DNA from: Lachnospiraceae bacterium
GTDB lineage: Bacteria; Bacillota; Clostridia; Lachnospirales; Lachnospiraceae
NCBI GenBank assembly: GCA_902362715.1
Contig: CABIXN010000010.1
Location: 2,501-66,500, forward strand
Direction of reading: 5' to 3'
DNA length: 64,000 nucleotides
Shown here in pieces: positions 34,420 to 44,506 of this stretch. How positions within the stretch are numbered: the first letter of the stretch is position 1; each line of letters starts with the position of its first letter. The notes below the pieces were generated by a model, which did not search any database, had not been told where the DNA came from, and saw only the letters and a program-made list of their open reading frames with translations. The translations under genes and the position numbers were made by a program.

Positions 34420-35406
34420 TTATTTGGACCAGGTGGAATCTCTCAATTCCAGCCGATGCCCCATTTTTACTTCCTTCAGACTTTCTGTCTGCTCTTTAAC
34501 CAGTCCCAGAAGCATCTTAGCCGCTTCCATTCCGCTGGTTTTATAAAAATAATGGGCGGTTGTAAGCTTTGGCTCCATTAACCGGCCAATCAGAGAATCT
34601 CCAATCCCTGCAACCTGCACATCCTGTGGGATGCTGCGGCCTGTTTCCCGCAGATATAAAACAGCTCCATAGGCAATCTGATCTGTAGCACAGAAAACCG
34701 CATCTATCTGAGGCGACCGTTCAAACAGCTCCCTGGCATGTTCATATCCAGATTCCATGGAAAAATCAGCCTCTTCCATATTCTCCGGCGGACAGATTAT
34801 GCGGCATTCACTGCATGCCTCGCAAAATCCTTCCCGCCGCCGAAAGCCGGCTGCCTGATCCTTTAATGTAACTCCTATATAGCCCGGATTTTTACTTTCC
34901 TTCAGCATATATCCTGTCAGCTCATAAGCTGCCCGTCTGTCATCATAATATACACAAGGGTATCCATCCAGCTGCTGAGCTAAAATAACAACGGGAATAT
35001 CCAGTTCTTTCAGCGCCCTCTTGTGGGCTTTCGTGAAAATAGTTCCCACAAGAATGATACCGTCCACATGATAATTTTTCAGTGTCTGAAAATAATTCAG
35101 CTCCTCCTGCTCCTGATTCTGGGTATTTGCCAAAAGCAGCTGATAGCCCGCCTCCAGCAAAACTTTACTGATACCCTCCACCATCCGGCTGATGGAATCA
35201 GAATTGATTCTGGGTATGACAACACCGATCACTCTTGTTTTTTTTGTTCTGAGCATCTGGGCCTGCCGGGACGGCTCATAACCGGTCTCTTCAATCACTC
35301 TTCTAATAGAATCTTTTTTCTCCTGACTGACATACCCTCCATTTAAATATCTGGATACAGTGGCGCGGGAAACCCCTGCCATTTCTGCAATATCGTTGAT
35401 ATTCAT
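34420..35406 (-). CDS. scrR: LacI family sucrose operon regulator
   Basis: 328 residues from the ATG at 35406 (AGGTGG upstream). The N-terminal LacI headpiece is clear (MNINDIAEMAGVSRATVSRYLNGG, with the hinge helix region SRQAQMLR). The effector domain starts at TRVIGVVIPRINSDSISRM, with DAVFCATDQIAYGAVLYLRE near the C-terminal half. It lies just upstream of scrA in the same direction but has its own terminator. It probably represses scrAB until sucrose or fructose derivatives are present. Confidence 0.88.
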   Translation of the reverse strand: MNINDIAEMAGVSRATVSRYLNGGYVSQEKKDSIRRVIEETGYEPSRQAQMLRTKKTRVIGVVIPRINSDSISRMVEGISKVLLEAGYQLLLANTQNQEQEELNYFQTLKNYHVDGIILVGTIFTKAHKRALKELDIPVVILAQQLDGYPCVYYDDRRAAYELTGYMLKESKNPGYIGVTLKDQAAGFRRREGFCEACSECRIICPPENMEEADFSMESGYEHARELFERSPQIDAVFCATDQIAYGAVLYLRETGRSIPQDVQVAGIGDSLIGRLMEPKLTTAHYFYKTSGMEAAKMLLGLVKEQTESLKEVKMGHRLELRDSTWSK

Positions 35407-35488
35407 ATACATCCACCTCATGCTGCATTTTTCAACATTCTGGCGTTATTATACCATATTTCCCGAAATTGCCAAGCAGGGGAACCAA

Positions 35489-36613
35489 TTATTCAAAAGT
35501 ATTTAGTTTATAAAGATTTCCATCTTCCGCAAAATTACTCATTTCATATAATACCAGGATATCCGTAATCTTATTTTCCCTGATATCTTTGCTTAATGAC
35601 CCTCTGTAATATCTCATATCAACCATTATAATCTGGTCATAATCTTCCAGCAGATATGGAATCATGCTATTTGCAAAGGAATCTTTTACTACCATCAGAC
35701 GTTTTCCGGTCCCGGCCGATGTGTTAATTACCACTTCACCATAATTTCCTCCGAAAAATACTGCATATTTATCCTTTGTTTCCAGCTTCGAGTCATCATA
35801 AATACTGTCATATTCTTTTCCGTTATATTCCACTGATACAGACGGAAGATTCTGCGGAAGCTCAATGGTATCCGGTATAGCTGCAGAATCCAGTGCCTTA
35901 GAATATAAAGTCCCGTAAAAATCCTTTGTAACCGCTGCTGCCTGGAAACTGTCAAAGTCTTTCACATTAAGTCCTTTTTTCTTACAATACTGCTGATAAC
36001 CGATATAGGCACCCTGAGCAGTCCAGTGATGATCTGTCCGGTAATAGATATAATCTCCGGATGCAGCTTTTAACTCCGGACGGATATCAATAAATCCGTT
36101 TCCTTTCAGTATAGTTTCTGCCTGCTTATACATTCCATCAGAATTATAAAGCATAGCCCCCTGAGGAAGTTTATCACTTAACACCGTTCCCGGGGAGGGT
36201 ACAATCATCACGGCAGAATCCAGGTCTTCATGTTTCTTAAGAAACTGTTTGACAAAATTAAGATTCTGATTATATCTTGTTGCTGAAATATCTGAATCTT
36301 CTATTTTTTCAAAGTAATAATGATCTTTGCCAAGAAAAACACCGCCGATATCATCATAGCCCGCAGCTTTCTTTACTTTTGTAGCTGTTGCAGTCCAAAA
36401 ATCTCTTTTCACAAACTGATCGCTGAAATAATCCGTCAGTTCCTGCTGAAGCTCCCCGGAAAAGATTTTATCTACAGAAAACTTCGGCCGGGTCTGCAGG
36501 TATCGGTTTTCATTCTCAGAGTAAGATTTATCCGGCACTATCAGTATAAATAATCCTGGAAGCGCCAGAGCCGCAAAAACAATTATTATAAAAATCATTC
36601 TAATTTTTTTCAT
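35489..36613 (-). CDS. DHHW family protein (AlgX/AlgJ-like)
   Basis: 374 residues from the ATG at 36613 (AGAGG, 8 nt spacing). One N-terminal membrane anchor, then an SGNH-like extracytoplasmic domain with the defining YYRTDHHWTAQGAYIGYQQYC and a later Ser-containing block VVKDSFANSMIPYLLEDYDQI. In alginate-type systems such proteins O-acetylate polysaccharide with an MBOAT partner. Here it follows the MBOAT gene by 12 bp and is the last gene of a three-gene operon. Confidence 0.85.
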   Translation of the reverse strand: MKKIRMIFIIIVFAALALPGLFILIVPDKSYSENENRYLQTRPKFSVDKIFSGELQQELTDYFSDQFVKRDFWTATATKVKKAAGYDDIGGVFLGKDHYYFEKIEDSDISATRYNQNLNFVKQFLKKHEDLDSAVMIVPSPGTVLSDKLPQGAMLYNSDGMYKQAETILKGNGFIDIRPELKAASGDYIYYRTDHHWTAQGAYIGYQQYCKKKGLNVKDFDSFQAAAVTKDFYGTLYSKALDSAAIPDTIELPQNLPSVSVEYNGKEYDSIYDDSKLETKDKYAVFFGGNYGEVVINTSAGTGKRLMVVKDSFANSMIPYLLEDYDQIIMVDMRYYRGSLSKDIRENKITDILVLYEMSNFAEDGNLYKLNTFE

Positions 36614-36625
36614 CTGCCGCACCTC

Positions 36626-38038
36626 TTAAAATCTAAAATATAAAAACGGATTATACGTATCCCCAACCAGGAAAGCCAGACTCAAAAAGAGTACTGCAAG
36701 GCAAAGTATATTCACTGCCAGCACGCGGTATTTTGCCTTTGCAAAAATTTTCTTTAGGCTAAGCCGCCACAAAATCTTCGGAATCCGGGTAGAACCAATT
36801 GCAAGAATTATAATTAATATTATATGAGTACGCCAATAATAGCCGGATAATCCTCCGGCAGCACCGGTTCCGATACCAAACATTGCCTTAAAGAAATTGC
36901 CCATAACAGATAAATCTGTATTGGCAAAAATCACCCAGCCCACAACAATCAGAAATACAGAATAAATATGCTGTATCACAGCCGGACATTTTTCCAGCAG
37001 TTTTAGCAGAAATAGCTTTTCTATCAATAAAATCACAAAGAAATACAGGCCCCACATAATAAAGTTCCAGCCTGCTCCGTGCCAGAAGCCTGTTAAAAAC
37101 CATACAATAAACAGGTTGACGATCTGCCTTCCTCTGCCTTTGCGGTTTCCTCCCAAAGGAATATACACATATTCTAAAAACCAGCTGCTCAAAGTAATAT
37201 GCCATCTGCGCCAGAATTCCGTAATACTTTTAGACTGATAGGGATAGCGAAAGTTTTCCGGGAAATGGAACCCAAAAATCTGTCCAAGTCCCACCGCCAT
37301 ATCCGAATATCCGGAAAAATCAAAATATATCTGAAAGGTATATGCCAAAGCCCCCATCCAGGCAAGGGATGTGCTAAGCTGTCCCATGGAAGAGATCTCC
37401 TCCCATACCATTCCGATCTGATTGGCCAGCAGAACCTTTTTTCCAAGGCCCAAAAGAAAACGCTGTGCCCCTCTTACGATGAGATCCAGACTTGTCTTTC
37501 TGTCATGGATATCTTTTTCAACATCACTGTACCGTACTATAGGTCCTGCAATAAGCTGGGGGAACATACTAATGTAAGTTGCAAAATCTAAAAGATTATG
37601 CTGAGTTTTTACTTTTCTCCGATACACATCAATGGTGTATGATAAAGTCTGAAATGTATAGAAAGAAATTCCGATAGGAAGCGCCAGCTGTAACAATCCA
37701 ATGGCAGACCCCGTAAGCTCATTTATATTGGAGATAAAGAAATCAGTATATTTGAAAAATCCTAAAATCCCCAGATTTACAACTACCGAAACCACAATTA
37801 CCACTTTACGGGCACGAAATCTTTCCCTGACATCAAACCATTCCAAAAGCAGTCCGTTTATATAATCAAATACTGTTGAAAACAGCATAATTAATATATA
37901 AACCGGTTCTCCCCAGGCATAAAAAAATAAACTTGATATAAGCAAAATTAAATTCCGGAAGCGGCGGGGGCATATAAAATATGCCGCCATCACTACCGGA
38001 AGAAACATACATAGAAAAATTATACTGCTAAAAACCAT
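36626..38038 (-). CDS. MBOAT family O-acyltransferase (AlgI/DltB-like)
   Basis: 470 residues with about eleven membrane segments. The MBOAT core is seen in SITEFWRRWHITLSSWFLEYVYIPLGGN and in the catalytic His of FLTGFWHGAGWNFIMWGLYF. It moves acyl (usually acetyl) groups across the membrane to an extracellular acceptor. DHHW genes lie 12 bp on each side, so the three products probably acetylate a surface polysaccharide. No glycosyltransferases are nearby; the polymer must be made elsewhere. Confidence 0.93.
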   Translation of the reverse strand: MVFSSIIFLCMFLPVVMAAYFICPRRFRNLILLISSLFFYAWGEPVYILIMLFSTVFDYINGLLLEWFDVRERFRARKVVIVVSVVVNLGILGFFKYTDFFISNINELTGSAIGLLQLALPIGISFYTFQTLSYTIDVYRRKVKTQHNLLDFATYISMFPQLIAGPIVRYSDVEKDIHDRKTSLDLIVRGAQRFLLGLGKKVLLANQIGMVWEEISSMGQLSTSLAWMGALAYTFQIYFDFSGYSDMAVGLGQIFGFHFPENFRYPYQSKSITEFWRRWHITLSSWFLEYVYIPLGGNRKGRGRQIVNLFIVWFLTGFWHGAGWNFIMWGLYFFVILLIEKLFLLKLLEKCPAVIQHIYSVFLIVVGWVIFANTDLSVMGNFFKAMFGIGTGAAGGLSGYYWRTHIILIIILAIGSTRIPKILWRLSLKKIFAKAKYRVLAVNILCLAVLFLSLAFLVGDTYNPFLYFRF

Positions 38039-38050
38039 GTTTTCTCTCCG

Positions 38051-39586
38051 CTATTTTATAACCTTTGCCAGCTTTCCAATCAGGAAATCGCTTCTGGTCA
38101 TAGATATGTTATTTATAAAAATCACGTCTCCCGCCTTTTTCTCCTTCGCAAAGGATGCAACATCCCCGTTCCAGTAACGGTAATCAATGACATATATGGT
38201 CTGGTAATGATCTACCAGAAAAGGAATAAACGCATTTCCAAAGGACTCTTTTACTACTACACAGGAGGAGCCATCTGTAATATCGCTGTTTTTAATGACA
38301 GTCATGGGATTATCCCCGGCAATAAATGTACTGTATTTTAAAGATGCACCATAATCACTGACATCATGAATTACATCCCAGGTATACTTCTGTCCGTCCT
38401 GTGCAGTTACATCCAAGGATGCTTTACCTTTGGGCAGATAAGCCTTGATAGTATCCGGGGTATTTCCAAGAGCCTTGCTGTTTTTTGTATCTTTGTAAAA
38501 GGAACCTAAAAATCCACTGTACTCTACTGTTTTATAATCTGCTAAGGCATTGGGCTTTATGCCTTTCTCATTACAGAACTGCTCGTATGCATAATATGCT
38601 CCCAAAGCGGTCCAGTGATGGTCCGTTCGAAAGTAAATGTACTCTGTTCTGTGTTTCATAAGATTATCATATAAATCCACCGATTTTACAGACGCTCCCA
38701 TGAAGCCATGTATTTTATCCAGCGCCTCAGCCTGATCGCTGCTGCTGATCTTATCTTTCAGATTATCCGGGAACGTAATCCCCACACTGGTGGGTGGAAT
38801 TAAATCATAGACCGTTGATACGCCTTTTAACTTGTCCGCAGCTTTTGTTACCAGGGACGCGTAATTCTTAGCTGCATTTTCATGGTAATTATAAATTTCA
38901 AATCCCTGATTTCCTACCGCTGCCACTCCGCCATATTTTTTTACACTGTCATTACTCTCAATTTTATCATAATCCGGTTCCGGGGTCTTATCAGTTTCCC
39001 CGGAATCCGAACCGGAATCAGATGTTTTATCTTCTACATCTGCTGATGTTCCATCAGAACTGTTCGTTTTTTTTTTGCTGTCAGTATCTGCCTTAGCCTG
39101 CTTGCCCTCACCATTTAAATATTTCTCAATAATCTGTTTTGCAGTATCCGAATCATCGGAAATACACAGCACTACATATTTATCCTGATCAACAAGAACA
39201 GCATTTTCCGCTTTAGCAGCTTCTTCCGGAATATAATCCTCAAAAGAAGAGGTAATATCCTTTAAATGTGTCTCTGCCGCACTTTTATTTTCTTCTGTGG
39301 AAGAAGAGTCCTTACCTGTCAGAATCAGAATCTCATCTGATTTACTGCCATCCTCTCCCATATACAGTTCCACATTTGTATCCTTCGCTGCCGCCACCAT
39401 ATAAGATGCTGTGGATGCATCCGCCTCTTTTAAAGTGCCTTCAAAAATTCCACTGTCCTGCAGCTCCTGGGCAAGACTTTTTGTATCCATCTCCACACTT
39501 TCTTTTTTGCCGCATCCTGCTGCCAGTCCAACGCATGATACAGCCAGAAGTGTAACACCAAATACTTTTCCTACTTGTTTTGTCAT
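38051..39586 (-). CDS. DHHW family lipoprotein
   Basis: 511 residues. A lipoprotein signal (VGLAAGCGKK, Cys25) anchors it outside the cell. Residues about 35-165 form a separate domain resembling a DUF4358 module (ASTASYMVAAAKDTNVELYM). A Ser/Asp/Thr linker follows, then the DHHW domain with YFRTDHHWTALGAYYAYEQFC and VVVKESFGNAFIPFLVDHYQTI. It is the first gene of the acylation operon, and its C-terminal half is a paralogue of the protein at 35489. The extra N-terminal domain is unusual compared with the shorter partner. Confidence 0.85.
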   Translation of the reverse strand: MTKQVGKVFGVTLLAVSCVGLAAGCGKKESVEMDTKSLAQELQDSGIFEGTLKEADASTASYMVAAAKDTNVELYMGEDGSKSDEILILTGKDSSSTEENKSAAETHLKDITSSFEDYIPEEAAKAENAVLVDQDKYVVLCISDDSDTAKQIIEKYLNGEGKQAKADTDSKKKTNSSDGTSADVEDKTSDSGSDSGETDKTPEPDYDKIESNDSVKKYGGVAAVGNQGFEIYNYHENAAKNYASLVTKAADKLKGVSTVYDLIPPTSVGITFPDNLKDKISSSDQAEALDKIHGFMGASVKSVDLYDNLMKHRTEYIYFRTDHHWTALGAYYAYEQFCNEKGIKPNALADYKTVEYSGFLGSFYKDTKNSKALGNTPDTIKAYLPKGKASLDVTAQDGQKYTWDVIHDVSDYGASLKYSTFIAGDNPMTVIKNSDITDGSSCVVVKESFGNAFIPFLVDHYQTIYVIDYRYWNGDVASFAKEKKAGDVIFINNISMTRSDFLIGKLAKVIK

Positions 39587-39794
39587 AGCTTGTTCCTCTT
39601 ATACTTTTCTTTTATTGTAATGCTTTTCTTTAACAATTAGACCACAAAAAAAAGTAAAAAGTTTCATTTTCTACCAACTTCTCCATGATTTAATAATACT
39701 TTAAAACAATTGTAATATTTCTTCAACGCATTTATATTATGCTGCAAAAACTTTCTTTTTATTACCTGTCACTTATCTTACAGCAGGTATATTT

Positions 39795-41396
39795 TTATTT
39801 TTCCCACTTATCACATAATGAATTAATCTGATCCGCAAACTGGCTGAGTTCTTTATTGGGACGCCCTTCATTTTTGTGAATCACAGCCATAAGACGCTGA
39901 CCTGCCGCCAGAAGTCTTGCAAAAATATTGGAAGATGCTTTTGATGCTGATCTTTTTTTACCGGCGGCTTTTCTGCTGCCCGCCGCAATACACACATTAC
40001 GATTCAGATCATAGCTGTCGCCGCTGTACGGCGCTGTACATTCACATCCGGTAACCTCGTGCAGATGTTTTGCGAACTCGTCACAAACACTGTCCTCTCC
40101 ATGAACCACAAAAATACGCTCCGGCAGTTTGCTCATGCTCTGAACCCATGAAGTCAGATGGTTCCGGTCTGCGTGGCCGCTGATTCCCGGAAGATTTACA
40201 ATATCCGCACAGACATGAATCATTTCGCCAAACAGCTTCACCTCTTTCGCCCCGTTTAACAGATGAAAGCCCAATGTCCCTGGCACCTGATAGCCAACAA
40301 AAAGAATCGTACACTCTGGACGCCAGAGATTATGTTTTAAATGATGGCGGATCCGTCCGGCCTCACACATTCCGGAAGCAGAAATAATCACAATAGGTTT
40401 CTTTACAAAATTTATCATCTTGGACTCATCACTGGATACGGATTTTTTCAATCCCGAAAACTGAATCGGGTTAATACCTTTGGCAATCATCTCTTTTGCA
40501 TCACTGCCAAAACATGTTTCTGTATTTTTATTGAATATATTCGTCGCCTCCACTGCCAGGGGACTATCTACATATACTTCAAAGTCTGAAAATTCCGGCA
40601 GCATCCCCTCTGATTTAATTCTTCTGATATGATACAGCATTTCCTGGGTTCTTCCCACCGAAAATGCCGGGATCACAAGATTTCCGCCTCTTGAAAATGT
40701 CTTTTTCATAAGTGCGGCCAGCTCTAGAGCATAATCCGGAGGAACTGAGTGTACTTTGTCTCCATACGTAGACTCTATAATCAGATAATCTGCCTCATCC
40801 GGCATCATAGGATCCCTCAGTAATGGTCTGTTCCCGTTACCCAGATCTCCCGAAAAAATCAGCTTAATTTCTTCTCCTTCCTCCCTCAGCCAGATCTCTA
40901 TGAAGGCTGAGCCCAGAAGATGTCCCGCGTCCTGGAATCGAATTGTAATTTCATCGCAGACAGCAATCTTTTCCCCGTATTCACATGGAACAAAGTGCGT
41001 AAGCACCCCCTGGGCATCATTCATATCATACATAGGAACAACTTCCGGTTTTCCTGCCCGGCGGGCTTTTCTGTTTTTCCACTCTGCTTCAAACATCTGT
41101 ATATGCGCACTGTCCTTTAACATAATATCGCACAGCTGAGAGGTAGCCGTAGTTGCAAAAATCTGCCCCCGAAATCCCCGGGCATATAATAGCGGCAGTA
41201 ATCCGGAATGATCAATGTGAGCATGGGTGATAAATACATAAGCAATATCCGCGGCATTTACCGGAATTTCCTGATTCTCGTAAATATCCGGTCCCTGCTC
41301 CATCCCACAGTCTATTAAAATATGCTTATCACCGGCCTGTAAATAATGACAGCTTCCTGTTACCTCATGAGCCGCGCCAAGAAACTCTATTTTCAT
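39795..41396 (-). CDS. MBL-fold/beta-CASP RNA-processing-type metallohydrolase
   Basis: 533 residues. Metallo-beta-lactamase motifs: ITHAHIDHSGLLP (HxHxDH), GHLLGSAFIEIW and FSGDLGN. The beta-CASP insert and Zmet2 motifs are in SGMCEAGRIRHHLKHNL and GISGHADRNHLTSWV. Relatives are CPSF73-like RNases such as TTHA0252 and E. coli-type YcjX-unrelated beta-CASP proteins. A nuclease acting on RNA is the likely role, though it differs from RNase J. A basic Lys/Ser/Ala-rich stretch and a helical tail follow (about 470-533). It stands alone, with a GGGGGA ribosome-binding site. Confidence 0.88.
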   Translation of the reverse strand: MKIEFLGAAHEVTGSCHYLQAGDKHILIDCGMEQGPDIYENQEIPVNAADIAYVFITHAHIDHSGLLPLLYARGFRGQIFATTATSQLCDIMLKDSAHIQMFEAEWKNRKARRAGKPEVVPMYDMNDAQGVLTHFVPCEYGEKIAVCDEITIRFQDAGHLLGSAFIEIWLREEGEEIKLIFSGDLGNGNRPLLRDPMMPDEADYLIIESTYGDKVHSVPPDYALELAALMKKTFSRGGNLVIPAFSVGRTQEMLYHIRRIKSEGMLPEFSDFEVYVDSPLAVEATNIFNKNTETCFGSDAKEMIAKGINPIQFSGLKKSVSSDESKMINFVKKPIVIISASGMCEAGRIRHHLKHNLWRPECTILFVGYQVPGTLGFHLLNGAKEVKLFGEMIHVCADIVNLPGISGHADRNHLTSWVQSMSKLPERIFVVHGEDSVCDEFAKHLHEVTGCECTAPYSGDSYDLNRNVCIAAGSRKAAGKKRSASKASSNIFARLLAAGQRLMAVIHKNEGRPNKELSQFADQINSLCDKWEK

Positions 41397-41479
41397 AAAA
41401 AATCCCCCTTTCCATAATAGGTTGTTATCTGAAATTATTATACTATATCAGCCGCGTAAATATGGTCCCTTTCGTAAAT

Positions 41480-44137
41480 TTATTTTAAAATAGGCACTTT
41501 TGTAATCCGCCGCCCAAAGGCCTTTGAAACTGCATTCATCACTGCCGGCGCAGACGGAACTGTTGCTACCTCCGAAATTCCTTTTGCTCCAAAAGGTCCT
41601 TCCTCCTCCGGGTCTTCAATGAGAATGATATCATAACGAGGCGTATCTTCTATTTTAGGAAGCCCTAGCTGCCCAAACATTTTCTGAACAGGGTATCCCC
41701 GCTCCACTTCGTAACACTCACTTAAAGCGTATCCAATCCCCATAGAGCAGCTGCCCTCAATCTGACCCTCAATGATATGTGGATTGATGGCTCTCCCCAC
41801 GTCATGGGCAGCGATCATGTGCCTTACTTTCACTGTCTTTTCTGATATTTTTTCCAAAATCACAGCCTGAGCGGTATACGCATAAGTCGGATAATTTCTG
41901 TATGCATCTCCTTTTATCTGCCGTGCCTTTCGGTCAGTAAGAGCATATGTCTCAGGCGCCTGATACTGGTATTGCGCGGATACTGCCAATCCTGGCTTCC
42001 AGTCTTTCTGAATCAAAAGCCTGCACGCCTCTACAACCGCTCTGCCGCTGTTTAACGTCTGACGCTCACTGACCGCTCCGTAATGCTTGTGCGTCCTTTT
42101 AGTATCTCCGTTTATCAGATCTATATCATCTGGACTGCAGATAAGCACCTCACATGCAAGCTGCTTCATAGCCGTACGAAATCCCTGCCCCATATCAATT
42201 CCGGTAACCGCAAGAAGGTATCTGCCTGTTTCTAGGCGTGTGATCTTAGCACCCCCGTCGTCAACGGCTCCTTTGCCAACACCTACATTTTTATATCCAC
42301 AGGCTGCCCCCATAAAAAACTTTCTGTCCGGCCAGTTTTTCTGATATTCTTCCAGCAGTTTTAGGGTCTTAACTTTACAGGCTGCTATGGCATCCTCCAT
42401 ACCCACGCTTTCTTTCAGTACCTGACCGGAAAAAGTCCGATCTCCCGGTTTTAATGCATTTTTCATACGGATATCAAAAACATCTATACCAAGTCTTTTG
42501 GCAGCTTCATCAAGAACAGACTCCATGCTGTTGGCTGCCTGATTAATTCCAAAACCTCTAAAGGCACCTCCCGGCGCATTGTTTGTCCGACAGGCCGTTC
42601 CTGAAGCTCTGCCGTTTAAAATCCGGTAAGGTCCACCGGCAAAAATAAGAGACTGTTCTAAAACTCCAGGTGTCAGCCCCATATATGGACCTCCGTCTGA
42701 TGTAAGCCTTGCATCCAGATAACAGATTGTTCCGTCCTTGTAAAATCCTGCTTCATATTCTGTATGATATGCATGCCTTTTATTTGTCATACCCATAGAT
42801 TCTTCTCTTGATAAAGTAATCCTTACAGAATGCTTTAAAACATATGCAGCTACTGCTGCCGCAGGCTCTATCACCGGATCGCATTTGCTGCCAAAGCCTC
42901 CTCCCAGAGGCGTTGCAGTTACCCGGACCTGTTCGGACGAAAGATTTAGTATTTTAGCGATCATGCCCTGCAGCTCAAAAGGAGACTGAGTACATGTATA
43001 TACATGAATCATTTCATCTGTATAAACTGCTGCTGCCGCTTCCGGCTCCATACAGGCATGTTCTACAAAAGGCATATCAAAAGAATTTTTCACTACAATA
43101 ATTCCCTTTTCCTTCTTAGCTCTTTCCACATCTCCGGTTTCATGAGACATTCTCGCATAAATCTGACCACAGGCAGCTGCCTCATCCATGGAAAACACTC
43201 CAGGCAGCTCTTCAATATCAGGATGAACCTGGCTGGCTGCCGCTCTGGCATGCTCAGGTGTATCTGCCACAACAAGAGCCACGGCATCATAACAAAAACG
43301 TACCTTATCCTTACAGAAAACAGGCTGGTCCATTTCAATTGCCCCGTATCCGTTAAATCCCGGAACATCTTTAGCCGTCAGAACCTTTATAACACCCGGA
43401 AGGCTCTGCACCTTTCGGCAGTCTATATTTCTGATTCTTCCACAGGGCACGCCCGAAAATACAAAGGCTCCATAATAACAATCCGCTATTTCCAGGTCGT
43501 CCGCATAAATCAGCGTCCCATTTGTTTTTTTGATGCCGTCGGTATCCCAGACTGCCTGTCCCACTATATGTTTTGGAACCCATTCCATCCTGGCCCCGTA
43601 CCTGCCTTTTAAAAAACAGGTTCTCTCAAGATCTTCTAAATCATTGTCCTGGTTTTCTTCCGGATACAACATTTCTGCCGCCCGTTTGACTGCTTTTATA
43701 ATTTTTACATAACCGGTGCACCGACAGTAATTATGCTTTAGTCCGGCGCATATTTCATCAAAAGAAGGATGATGGCAGCCATCAAGCAGTGCCTTTACTG
43801 CCAGCAGCATTCCCGGTGTGCAGAAACCACACTGCACAGCCCCCACATCTAAAAAGGCCCTGGCAATGGGATGAATCCCCTCCGGATATTGTTTGCCTTC
43901 TTCTTCTAGTCCCTCTATGGTCAGGATTTCACAGTTGGCTATCTGTTCCATCCTGGTAATACAGGAACGGCGGGGTACACCGTTAATCAGAACGGTGCAT
44001 GCCCCGCAATGCCCTGTAGAGCACCCTTCCTTTGTTCCTTTTAAACAGGCGGTTCTCCGCAGGTACCAAAGCAGCGTATGCTTCGGAGCAATATCAGCAT
44101 GTATCTCCTTATGATTTAATTTAAATGTCAGCTTCAT
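41480..44137 (-). CDS. Fused [2Fe-2S]/molybdopterin hydroxylase (xanthine dehydrogenase family, SDMH type)
   Basis: 885 residues from the ATG at 44137. The N-terminal part (about 1-150) carries both [2Fe-2S] sites (EGCSTGHCGAC and QCGFCTPGM...CRCTGY). From about 175 the large Mo-binding subunit begins, with TPLGGGFGSKCDP and GGAFRGFGINQAANSMES. There is no FAD domain. A fused two-domain chain of this size fits the selenium-dependent molybdenum hydroxylase group of clostridia, which oxidises purines or other N-heterocycles. Selenium is a labile ligand there, so no Sec codon is expected. A symporter and a small membrane gene are divergent to it. Confidence 0.87.
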   Translation of the reverse strand: MKLTFKLNHKEIHADIAPKHTLLWYLRRTACLKGTKEGCSTGHCGACTVLINGVPRRSCITRMEQIANCEILTIEGLEEEGKQYPEGIHPIARAFLDVGAVQCGFCTPGMLLAVKALLDGCHHPSFDEICAGLKHNYCRCTGYVKIIKAVKRAAEMLYPEENQDNDLEDLERTCFLKGRYGARMEWVPKHIVGQAVWDTDGIKKTNGTLIYADDLEIADCYYGAFVFSGVPCGRIRNIDCRKVQSLPGVIKVLTAKDVPGFNGYGAIEMDQPVFCKDKVRFCYDAVALVVADTPEHARAAASQVHPDIEELPGVFSMDEAAACGQIYARMSHETGDVERAKKEKGIIVVKNSFDMPFVEHACMEPEAAAAVYTDEMIHVYTCTQSPFELQGMIAKILNLSSEQVRVTATPLGGGFGSKCDPVIEPAAAVAAYVLKHSVRITLSREESMGMTNKRHAYHTEYEAGFYKDGTICYLDARLTSDGGPYMGLTPGVLEQSLIFAGGPYRILNGRASGTACRTNNAPGGAFRGFGINQAANSMESVLDEAAKRLGIDVFDIRMKNALKPGDRTFSGQVLKESVGMEDAIAACKVKTLKLLEEYQKNWPDRKFFMGAACGYKNVGVGKGAVDDGGAKITRLETGRYLLAVTGIDMGQGFRTAMKQLACEVLICSPDDIDLINGDTKRTHKHYGAVSERQTLNSGRAVVEACRLLIQKDWKPGLAVSAQYQYQAPETYALTDRKARQIKGDAYRNYPTYAYTAQAVILEKISEKTVKVRHMIAAHDVGRAINPHIIEGQIEGSCSMGIGYALSECYEVERGYPVQKMFGQLGLPKIEDTPRYDIILIEDPEEEGPFGAKGISEVATVPSAPAVMNAVSKAFGRRITKVPILK

Positions 44138-44247
44138 GCACTCACCCTTTATTTCCATTCTCAAAACTATCCTGCATTTACCCCCGCAGCAGTCTGAGAA
44201 TTAATTTTCTCTTGCACATTTATGATATGTTGTTATAATAAACATGT

Positions 44248-44265
44248 CAACTGACAAGACAGTTG
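44248..44265. promoter_or_regulatory. Inverted repeat CAACTG-N6-CAGTTG in the symporter leader
   Basis: Perfect 6-bp arms 44248-44253 and 44260-44265, lying just after a plus-strand -10-like TATAAT (44234-44239) preceded at 16 bp by TTGCAC. The position suits a repressor operator for the symporter gene pair. No regulator gene is next to it. Confidence 0.5.
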
Positions 44266-44292
44266 TAAATACATTTTAAGGGAGATCATTTT

Positions 44293-44502
44293 ATGAAACT
44301 GAAAAGAGCTGAAAAAATCTGGCTGATCTCAGTCATTATTTTTTTCTTTTTATATAATCTGCCGTTTTTCCCGGCTTATTATCATCCGAAAGCAACAATT
44401 ATACATATGATCCTGACTATTATTCCACTGTGGACCGTGGTTTATTTTGGTCTGTTTAAAATGTGCCGAATCTTTAAATTAAAGAAAAAAGAGGGGGAAT
44501 AA
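44293..44502 (+). CDS. Small two-helix membrane protein upstream of the symporter
   Basis: 69 residues: a basic N-terminus, two hydrophobic segments (about 10-30 and 37-57) and a lysine-rich tail. GGGAG precedes the ATG. It ends 4 bp before the symporter start codon. Small partner proteins of this kind (for example the YhdT or DUF3311 types) often precede sodium:solute symporters and may be a subunit or folding partner. No domain can be named firmly. Confidence 0.7.
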   Translation: MKLKRAEKIWLISVIIFFFLYNLPFFPAYYHPKATIIHMILTIIPLWTVVYFGLFKMCRIFKLKKKEGE

Positions 44503-44506
44503 CTAC

